Assembly: GCA_902373545.1 (NCBI GenBank)
Contig: CABKMZ010000104.1
Coordinates: forward strand, 1-6,344
Origin: an uncultured Actinomyces sp.
GTDB taxonomy: Bacteria; Actinomycetota; Actinomycetes; Actinomycetales; Actinomycetaceae
Direction: 5' to 3'
Length of the DNA: 6,344 bases
Each line of letters starts with the position of its first letter. The first letter of the stretch is position 1. The notes beneath the pieces were generated by a model, which saw only the letters and a list, made by a program, of their open reading frames with translations, ran no database searches and was not told the origin of the DNA. A program made the translations under genes and the position numbers. Positions 1 to 5,052 of the stretch are shown here, one piece after another.

Positions 1-46
1 CCCCCTGCCTGCGCGTATGCGCCCGGCCCGCCCCGGCCTCGTCGAT

Positions 47-52
47 AGGGGG
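47..52 (+). promoter_or_regulatory. Shine-Dalgarno supporting a TTG start
   Basis: AGGGGG lies 5 bases before TTG at 58, directly after the in-frame stop TAG at 46-48. It supports TTG 58 over ATG 73, which would sit 20 bases from this site. No clear promoter is visible in the 46 bases upstream, which are almost pure G+C. Confidence 0.6.
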
Positions 53-57
53 CAGCG

Positions 58-1383
58 TTGACGACCGCTCTCATGCTCCTGCTTGGCGTCGTCTTGACCG
101 CCGGGACCTTCGTGTTCGTCTCCGCCGAGTTCTCCCTTGTTGCGGTCGATCAGGCTGTCCTTGACAAGCACGCCGAGGAAGGAGACCGCGGCGCCGCTTC
201 GGTGCTGCGAGCGACGCGCACCCTGTCGACCCAGCTCTCGGGCGCCCAGGTCGGCATTACCCTGACGACGATCCTGCTGGGCTACACGACCCAGTCCGCC
301 CTGGCCGAGCTGCTGGAAGGCTGGCTCGGTGCCGCCGGGCTCGCGTGGGGCCTGGCCACCGGCATCGCCGCCTTCGCGGCCGCCACGTTCATCAATGTGT
401 TCTCGATGCTCTTTGGTGAACTTGTGCCCAAGAACCTGGCGCTGGCCCACCCGATGGCCACGGCCGTGCGAGTCGTGCCCTTCCAGATGGCCTTCACCGC
501 CGTCGCCCGCCCCGTCATCTGGGTGCTCGGCGGCGCCGCGAACTGGGTACTTGCCCGCATGGGCATTGAGCCGCAGGAGGAAATCTCGTCGGCGCGCTCG
601 GCTTCCGAGCTGACCGCCCTCGTTGAGCACTCCGTCGAAGAAGGCACCTTCGACATGTCGACGGCCGACCTGTTCGTCAACACAATCCGCATGTCCACGC
701 TCAGCGCCGCCGACGTCATGACCGACCGCGGACGGCTTCACACCCTCGGCGAGGGCGACAGCGCCCAGGACGTCCTCGACCTGGCCCGCGAGACCGGCCA
801 CTCCCGCTTCCCGGTGATCGGCGACGACTCCGACGACATCCTCGGCCTGGTCTCCCTGCGCCGCGCGGTCGCCGTGCCCGTCGAACGCCGCGCCGAGGTT
901 CCCGTCATCTCTTCCTCCCTCATGACCGACGCGCCCACCGTTCCCGAGACCGTGCCGATCGGCCCGCTGATGGTCCAGCTGCGCGACGAGGGCTTGCAGA
1001 TGGCCGTCGTCGTCGACGAATACGGCGGTGTTTCCGGCATCGTCACCCTCGAAGACGTCGTCGAAGAGATCGTTGGCGAAGTCTCTGACGAGCACGACCA
1101 GCGCCGCCTCGGTATCCGCCCGCGACCCGACGGGACGTTCCTCGTTCCCGGCACGCTGCGCCCCGACGAGCTGGCGCGCCGCACCGACATTTGCCTGCCC
1201 GAGGACGGCCCCTACGACACGATCGGCGGCCTCGTCATGAACGAGCTGGGCGAGATTCCCTCCGTCGGTTCGCATGTCGTCGTTGACGGCGTCGGCATTG
1301 AGGTCGCTCAGATGCAGGGGCGCAGGGTCGCGCAGGTTGCTATCACTCCCGCGCCCGCCGACGAGACGGAGGACGACGAATGA
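58..1383 (+). CDS. CNNM/CBS-domain membrane transporter protein (hemolysin C/CorC-like), full-length member of a pair
   Basis: Integral membrane protein of 441 residues with the classic bacterial layout. A CNNM (DUF21) transmembrane domain spans about residues 1-195, with helices near 3-25, 62-85, 95-118 and 135-165. A CBS pair follows: CBS1 at about 216-272 and CBS2 at about 287-342. A C-terminal CorC/HlyC accessory domain lies at about 355-430. Visible family motifs are SAEF at 22-25, the GxxVGITL helix at 62-70, GELVPKN at 120-126, and DEYGG...TLEDVVEEIVGE at 320-341 in CBS2. Proteins of this family are linked to divalent-cation (Mg/Co) or polyamine export, and the older 'hemolysin' name is misleading. 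CBS1 ends SLRR instead of the usual H-x-K-D. Start: TTG at 58, because AGGGGG at 47-52 sits 5 bases upstream and an in-frame TAG at 46-48 rules out an earlier start; ATG at 73 is a weaker alternative. It overlaps the next gene by ATGA, so the two are probably one translationally coupled unit. The family call is firm; the substrate is unknown. Confidence 0.95.
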   Translation: MTTALMLLLGVVLTAGTFVFVSAEFSLVAVDQAVLDKHAEEGDRGAASVLRATRTLSTQLSGAQVGITLTTILLGYTTQSALAELLEGWLGAAGLAWGLATGIAAFAAATFINVFSMLFGELVPKNLALAHPMATAVRVVPFQMAFTAVARPVIWVLGGAANWVLARMGIEPQEEISSARSASELTALVEHSVEEGTFDMSTADLFVNTIRMSTLSAADVMTDRGRLHTLGEGDSAQDVLDLARETGHSRFPVIGDDSDDILGLVSLRRAVAVPVERRAEVPVISSSLMTDAPTVPETVPIGPLMVQLRDEGLQMAVVVDEYGGVSGIVTLEDVVEEIVGEVSDEHDQRRLGIRPRPDGTFLVPGTLRPDELARRTDICLPEDGPYDTIGGLVMNELGEIPSVGSHVVVDGVGIEVAQMQGRRVAQVAITPAPADETEDDE

Positions 1384-2414
1384 GCACCGGCATGGGCCTG
1401 GCAATCACCGTCGCGCTGCTTGCGATCAACGCCTTCTTCGTGGCCGGCGAGTTCGCGGTCACCTCGACGCGGCGCTCGCAGGTTGAGCCGCTGGCTGACG
1501 GGGGAGCGCGCGGCGCCAAGGATGCGCTCTACGCGCTGCAACACGTCTCCCTCATGCTCGCCATCTGCCAGCTGGGCGTCACGGTCGCGTCCACGACGCT
1601 GGGCGTCGTCGCTGAACCCGCGATCGCTCACCTCGTGGAATCCCCGCTGGAGCGCCTGGGCGCTCCCGAGGCCACCAGCCACGTCGTCGGATTCGCGGCG
1701 GCCCTCATCATCGTGCTGTTCTGCCACGTCGTCTTCGGCGAGATGGTTCCCAAGAACATCTCGATCGCCGCCCCCGTGCGGATGCTGCTCATTCTCGCGC
1801 CCGTCCTCGTGCGCCTGGGCCGCCTCCTGCGCCCGATTATCGAGGCCATGGACCGTTTCGCGAACTGGTTCGTCCGCCTGTCCGGTTACGAGCCGCGCTC
1901 GGAAATCTCGGCCTCGTACACGGTCGAAGAGGTCGCATCGATCGTCGTCGCCTCGCAGGAGGAGGGCGTGCTGACCGACGAGCTTGGTCTGCTCAGTGGC
2001 ACTTTGGAGTTCTCCGAGGAGACTGCCGGGTCGGCGATGGTCCCGCTGGCGGACCTGGTGACTCTTCCCGATGGGGCCACGCCCGCCGACGTGGAGGAAC
2101 GGGTTGCCCACACGGGATACTCGCGCTTCCCGATCGCCGACCAGGACGGGGCCATCGTCGGTTACGTTCACCTCAAGGACGTCCTCTACGCCTCCGGCGA
2201 GGAACGCACCCAGCCGATCACCCCGTGGCGTATTCGCCGCCTGGAGGCCGTCTCGTCGGGCGACCAGGTCGAAGACGCACTACGCCATATGCAGCGCACC
2301 GGCGTTCACTGCGCGCTCGTGCGCGACGACGGGCAAGTCGTCGGTATCCTCTTCCTGGAGGATATCCTCGAGCTGTTGGTCGGTGAGGTTCGCGATGTCC
2401 TCCAACGGCCATGA
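1380..2414 (+). CDS. CNNM/CBS-domain membrane transporter protein lacking the CorC/HlyC domain, second member of the pair
   Basis: A 344-residue paralogue of the upstream gene. The CNNM domain covers about residues 1-195, with VAGEF at 21-25, the CQLGVTVASTTLG helix at 63-75 and GEMVPKN at 120-126. CBS1 is at about 215-272 and ends in an intact H-L-K-D at 264-267. CBS2 is at about 283-338 and ends F-L-E-D at 325-328, with F where the family usually has T. The protein stops right after the second CBS domain (VGEV at 334-337), so the C-terminal CorC/HlyC accessory domain of its partner is absent. There is no sign of a frameshift or of leftover domain sequence downstream, so this looks like a natural short form. 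The start ATG at 1380 overlaps the previous stop (ATGA), with GGAGG at 1368-1372 placed 7 bases upstream. Adjacent long/short CNNM genes recur in actinobacteria (for example Rv1842c-Rv1841c in Mycobacterium tuberculosis, from memory). It probably acts as a heteromer with the upstream product; the substrate is unknown. Confidence 0.94.
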   Translation: MSTGMGLAITVALLAINAFFVAGEFAVTSTRRSQVEPLADGGARGAKDALYALQHVSLMLAICQLGVTVASTTLGVVAEPAIAHLVESPLERLGAPEATSHVVGFAAALIIVLFCHVVFGEMVPKNISIAAPVRMLLILAPVLVRLGRLLRPIIEAMDRFANWFVRLSGYEPRSEISASYTVEEVASIVVASQEEGVLTDELGLLSGTLEFSEETAGSAMVPLADLVTLPDGATPADVEERVAHTGYSRFPIADQDGAIVGYVHLKDVLYASGEERTQPITPWRIRRLEAVSSGDQVEDALRHMQRTGVHCALVRDDGQVVGILFLEDILELLVGEVRDVLQRP

Positions 2415-2450
2415 ATAGGCCGCCGGATGCGCGTTGACAGCGAGCGTTGC

Positions 2451-2456
2451 TAGAGT
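2451..2456 (+). promoter_or_regulatory. Candidate -10 element (TAGAGT) for the M23-GDPD pair
   Basis: TAGAGT fits the actinobacterial TANNNT -10 pattern and lies in the only non-coding gap between the CNNM pair and the M23 gene, 31 bases before its GTG start. A perfect consensus TTGACA occurs at 2434-2439 but only 11 bases upstream, not the normal 16-18. Either the -10 works with a poorly matching -35 (about 2427-2433), as many actinobacterial housekeeping promoters do, or the arrangement is coincidental. GCGTTG is also repeated at 2431-2436 and 2444-2449. Start of transcription would be near 2463, giving a leader of about 25 bases. No hairpin separates this gap from the upstream genes, so read-through is also possible. 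Confidence 0.4.
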
Positions 2457-2473
2457 GGAACGATCAGGAAACG

Positions 2474-2482
2474 AGAGGGGAG
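2474..2482 (+). promoter_or_regulatory. Shine-Dalgarno fixing the GTG start of the M23 gene
   Basis: AGAGGGGAG is 5 bases before GTG 2488. The reading frame is open back to TTG 2434, but that codon is part of the TTGACA motif and has no ribosome site; ATG 2497 is 14 bases from this site. GTG 2488 is therefore the best start. Confidence 0.75.
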
Positions 2483-2487
2483 TAAGC

Positions 2488-3606
2488 GTGAGCGACATGG
2501 AGTGCCCGCTGCCCAAGCGGTCGCAGCTGCGCGCCGCGCGATCTCAGGAGGCCGAATCGTCTCGGCCCATCACCGCGGAGATTCCGCAGGACGTGGCTCC
2601 GCCTCCGCTCCCTCCGACGACTCCGCCCGCGCGCGCCACGGCCTCGCCGACGCTCGCTCCGATGTCCCTGCCCCCGTCTGTCGAACTCGTGACCGAACCC
2701 GACCTCGACTATTCGGACGCCGACTACGACGACTACGACGATCTGGACGACGCCTACACCGGCTACGACGGCGAGGAGTACGAGGAATACGAGGAGGTCA
2801 CGGAGACCACCGAAAATGTGCAGGTGCCGAAGGCGCAGAAGCCGCGCCGAAACGTTCACCCCGTCGGCTACCTGCTGCGCGCCCTCCTGATCGTGGGCCT
2901 GGCGGGGTCAACCATCGCCGTCCCGATGACGGGCCGCGTCGGATCCGACTCCTCCCTGACAGTTCCCGCGCGCTCCTTCGGCTGGACCACGGGACGCGGC
3001 AGCTGGGCCTCCTCCCAGGTCCTGCCCGAAGCAATCGCCCTGGACGCGACCCTGACCGCGGACTCGCGTGCGAAGGCCAAGGCGCCTGTCGCGGTCACCG
3101 GCTGCGCGGCCGGCGTCGGCGCCGACGGCAACCGCAACGTCAAGGTCGTCGCCGACACGGTGTACTGGCCTCTGGCCGAGGGATCCTACACGATTACGTC
3201 GCCCTTCACGATGCGTATCTCGCCTGTTTCCGGTCAGCTCCTGGCCCACGAGGGCATTGACATGGCGGCACCCATGGACACGCCCATCACCGCTGTCTAC
3301 GGCGGCGTTGTCGAGGAACTCGCCGAAAACTCGCACTCGGGTGCCTACGTGCAGATCAAACACACATTGCCTGACGGTACCGTCTTCCATTCGGCCTACC
3401 TACACCAGTACATGAACAAGATTACGGTCAAGCTCGGCGACACCGTCACCGCCGGCCAGGTGATCGGCGCCGTCGGCAACAACGGCTGGTCGACCGGCCC
3501 CCACCTGCACTTCGAAATCCACGACGCCTCCGACACTCCCGTGGACCCGGAACCCTGGATGGCCGAGCACAAGGCCATTTACCTTGGACAGGAGCCCTGC
3601 TCATGA
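2488..3606 (+). CDS. M23-family (LytM/lysostaphin-type) metallopeptidase, single-pass membrane anchored, with acidic cytoplasmic N-terminus
   Basis: Predicted zinc endopeptidase of 372 residues acting on peptidoglycan cross-links outside the membrane. Residues 1-120 form a long disordered N-terminus: basic at 10-18, proline-rich at about 37-63, and an Asp/Glu/Tyr-rich tract at about 70-106 (repeats such as DYDDYDD). Basic residues at 119-131 precede one hydrophobic segment at about 126-147, which suggests type II topology with the N-terminus inside. A linker leads to the M23 domain at about 225-355. The zinc and catalytic set is complete: HEGID (H254, D258), YLH (H306) and GPHLHFE (H339, H341), so it should be active. 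The GDTVTAGQVIGAVG stretch at 317-330 is typical of the family. Cys206 and Cys371 flank the domain and could form a disulphide. No LysM, SH3 or coiled-coil module is seen. The stop overlaps the following GDPD start (ATGA). The substrate bond and the role of the N-terminus are unknown. Confidence 0.93.
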   Translation: MSDMECPLPKRSQLRAARSQEAESSRPITAEIPQDVAPPPLPPTTPPARATASPTLAPMSLPPSVELVTEPDLDYSDADYDDYDDLDDAYTGYDGEEYEEYEEVTETTENVQVPKAQKPRRNVHPVGYLLRALLIVGLAGSTIAVPMTGRVGSDSSLTVPARSFGWTTGRGSWASSQVLPEAIALDATLTADSRAKAKAPVAVTGCAAGVGADGNRNVKVVADTVYWPLAEGSYTITSPFTMRISPVSGQLLAHEGIDMAAPMDTPITAVYGGVVEELAENSHSGAYVQIKHTLPDGTVFHSAYLHQYMNKITVKLGDTVTAGQVIGAVGNNGWSTGPHLHFEIHDASDTPVDPEPWMAEHKAIYLGQEPCS

Positions 3607-4436
3607 TGCCCGTCACCATGCGTCAGGGGCCCATCGTCTTCGCCCACCGTGGCGGCGGCGAGGAGGCCCCCGAGAACACGATGAGCGCCTTCGCCTACGC
3701 CTACGAGGCCGGGATCCGCCACGTGGAGACCGACGCCCACGTCACCGCCGACGGCACAGTCGTCATGTGCCACGACGAGACCGTGGACCGCTGCTACGAC
3801 GGCGTCGGCGCGATCTCTGAGATGACGTGGCGCGAGCTGTCCAAGCTGCGCCACCGCGACTCCGGGGAGCAGATGCCGCTGCTCGCCCAGGTCCTCGAAG
3901 CGTTCCCGGACATGTACTTCAACATCGACGCGAAGGAGCCGGGCGTCGAAGGCCCCCTCCTCGACGTCATCGCCGACCACGACGCGGCCGACCGCGTGCT
4001 CGTGGCCTCCTTCTCTGAGCCTCGCCTGCGCGCCGTGCGCGACATCGCCGCCTCGGATCCCGCCCGCGCCGTCGCCACGTCTCTGGGCACCGAGGCCGTC
4101 GTGCGCCTGGTGGGCGCCGCGAAGAGCGCCACGAACCCCGCCTGGTGGCATGTGCCCGGCCCGCGCCAGGGGGCCATCGCCGCGCAGGTGCCCATGCAGC
4201 AGGGCCCGATCCGCGTCGTCGACGAGCGTTTCGTCGCCACCGCCCACACCCTGGGCCTGGCCGTCCACGTGTGGACCATCAACACCGTGGCCGACGTGCT
4301 GCGCCTCCTCGAGGTCGGCGTCGACGGCATCATCACCGACCGACCCGCCTTTGTGCGCGACTTCCTGGACCAGCGCGGCCTGTGGACCCAGCCTCCGGCT
4401 CCCGGCGCTGGCGTGCACCCGATGCCGAGGGACTAA
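3603..4436 (+). CDS. Glycerophosphodiester phosphodiesterase (GDPD family)
   Basis: A 277-residue TIM-barrel enzyme that hydrolyses glycerophosphodiesters to sn-glycerol 3-phosphate and an alcohol, with a metal ion. Family landmarks appear in order: HRGGGEEAPENT at 15-26 (catalytic H15, R16), E42-T-D44 metal ligands, HDETVDR at 57-63 (catalytic H57), NIDAK at 107-111 (third acidic ligand D109, where many relatives have Glu, and K111), VASFS at 134-138, VWTIN at 223-227, and the closing GVDGIITDRP at 239-248. All expected active-site positions are filled and the length is normal for a stand-alone domain. There is no signal peptide or membrane segment, so a cytoplasmic enzyme is most likely, acting on imported or lipid-derived diesters. 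The proline-rich tail (264-277) is unremarkable. ATG 3603 overlaps the M23 stop; AGGAG at 3590-3594 lies 8 bases upstream, and a second ATG at 3606 is a near-equal alternative. Coupling to the M23 gene suggests co-expression in envelope turnover. The alcohol specificity cannot be read from sequence. Confidence 0.93.
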   Translation: MMPVTMRQGPIVFAHRGGGEEAPENTMSAFAYAYEAGIRHVETDAHVTADGTVVMCHDETVDRCYDGVGAISEMTWRELSKLRHRDSGEQMPLLAQVLEAFPDMYFNIDAKEPGVEGPLLDVIADHDAADRVLVASFSEPRLRAVRDIAASDPARAVATSLGTEAVVRLVGAAKSATNPAWWHVPGPRQGAIAAQVPMQQGPIRVVDERFVATAHTLGLAVHVWTINTVADVLRLLEVGVDGIITDRPAFVRDFLDQRGLWTQPPAPGAGVHPMPRD

Positions 4437-4559
4437 CCCGCACGCCCGTAAGCGCTCCTTCCCGCGCCGGGCGCGCTGGTTTCGTGGCGTGGACGGAGCC
4501 GGTCGGGGCATTCATCGACCTGCGCAGGAGTGCTGCCAGGTAGGGGAGAGGAGTAACCC
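4437..4559 (+). other. Intergenic gap between the GDPD gene and the small membrane protein
   Basis: These 123 bases hold no convincing promoter: no TTGACA-like hexamer with a spaced TANNNT is present. The only secondary structure noticed is a short CGCGC-CGG-GCGCG hairpin at 4463-4475, too small and without a T-run to call as a terminator. The last 13 bases carry the ribosome site of the next gene. Confidence 0.5.
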
Positions 4560-4946
4560 ATGAGTGACACCATCGTGATCACGCTGTGCCTGGCCGGCCT
4601 GTGGGTTCTGCTCCTCGGGCTGCTCCTCGTCGAGATGAGGTCGGACTCCTGGATCGGGGTCGCGTGGCGCAACGCAGACGTCACCAGCCAGGTCAGCAAG
4701 AACGTTCGGGCGGTCTGTATTCCGGCTCTCATCTGCCTGTGCTACATGGTTCTCTACGTCAAAGCGGCCGCTTCCTGGGGTGCCTCCGACAGGGCGCTCT
4801 TCGGCCTGAATGCGCTTACGTACGTCACCGCTGCGGTCATGGTCGCAGGCCTGACGCCACTTCGATTCCCCGACGACTGGTATCCCCAGTACCCTGATTC
4901 CTTCAGTGAGCAGTGGCACGGTGACGGAAGCGAGGGGAAGACCTGA
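4560..4946 (+). CDS. Small three-helix membrane protein of unknown function
   Basis: I do not recognise this 128-residue product. It has three hydrophobic segments, at about residues 5-24, 49-68 and 79-98. A basic/polar loop (26-50, containing WIGVAWRNAD) lies between the first two, and a hydrophilic tail follows the third, containing PDDWYPQYPDSF (104-115) with several aromatic and acidic residues. Positive charges (R27, R37, K47, R50) put the first loop inside and the N-terminus outside by the positive-inside rule, although the N-terminal segment may instead act as a signal anchor. Evidence that it is real: AGAGGAG at 4547-4553 is 6 bases before ATG 4560, third codon positions are mostly G/C, and the gene ends just before a strong hairpin, as a last gene in a run would. 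It follows GDPD after 123 bases with no obvious terminator, so it may be co-transcribed or have its own weak promoter. No catalytic motif is visible. Confidence 0.72.
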   Translation: MSDTIVITLCLAGLWVLLLGLLLVEMRSDSWIGVAWRNADVTSQVSKNVRAVCIPALICLCYMVLYVKAAASWGASDRALFGLNALTYVTAAVMVAGLTPLRFPDDWYPQYPDSFSEQWHGDGSEGKT

Positions 4947-4993
4947 GAAGGGGAAGGCAAGGAAGACTCTCCCTAGGGCATGACACGACACTA

Positions 4994-5029
4994 TGAGGGG
5001 GGCGGAGCCGCTTGGCTCCGCCCCCCTCA
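4994..5029. terminator. Strong hairpin, probable bidirectional terminator between convergent genes
   Basis: GAGGGGGGCGGAGCC at 4995-5009 is followed by loop GCTT (5010-5013) and the exact complement GGCTCCGCCCCCCTC at 5014-5028; T4994 and A5029 extend the stem to 16 perfect pairs. It lies 47 bases after the stop of the small membrane protein and 23 bases after the stop of the convergent transporter gene, as expected for a shared terminator. Neither side has a T-run (TCAACGC on the plus strand, TCATAGT on the minus), so it is of the 'I-shaped' U-poor type common in high-GC actinobacteria, or alternatively a transcript-stabilising 3' hairpin. Confidence 0.85.
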
Positions 5030-5052
5030 ACGCATCTGTCAGGACCGCTGGC

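Noticed and set aside
1308..2171. 287-codon open frame on the minus strand opposite the CNNM pair
   Set aside because: It is low-complexity, charged sequence with no family features and lies antisense to two well-supported membrane proteins.
2434..2487. N-terminal extension of the M23 protein from TTG 2434
   Set aside because: The TTG is part of TTGACA, has no ribosome site, and would precede the likely transcription start. GTG 2488 has AGAGGGGAG at 5-base spacing.
2701..2800. Tandem GAC/TAC-rich stretch as a CRISPR or non-coding repeat
   Set aside because: The near-repeats are codon-periodic and in frame, encoding the Asp/Tyr tract of the M23 protein. There are no spacers or repeat units of CRISPR size.
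4463..4475. Small hairpin CGCGC-CGG-GCGCG after the GDPD gene as a terminator
   Set aside because: A 5-bp stem with no T-run is expected by chance in sequence this GC-rich.
3579..4511. 310-codon open frame on the minus strand opposite the GDPD gene
   Set aside because: Its translation is a G/R/H/V-rich composition artefact of high GC, with no recognisable domain, while the plus strand encodes a complete GDPD with all catalytic motifs.
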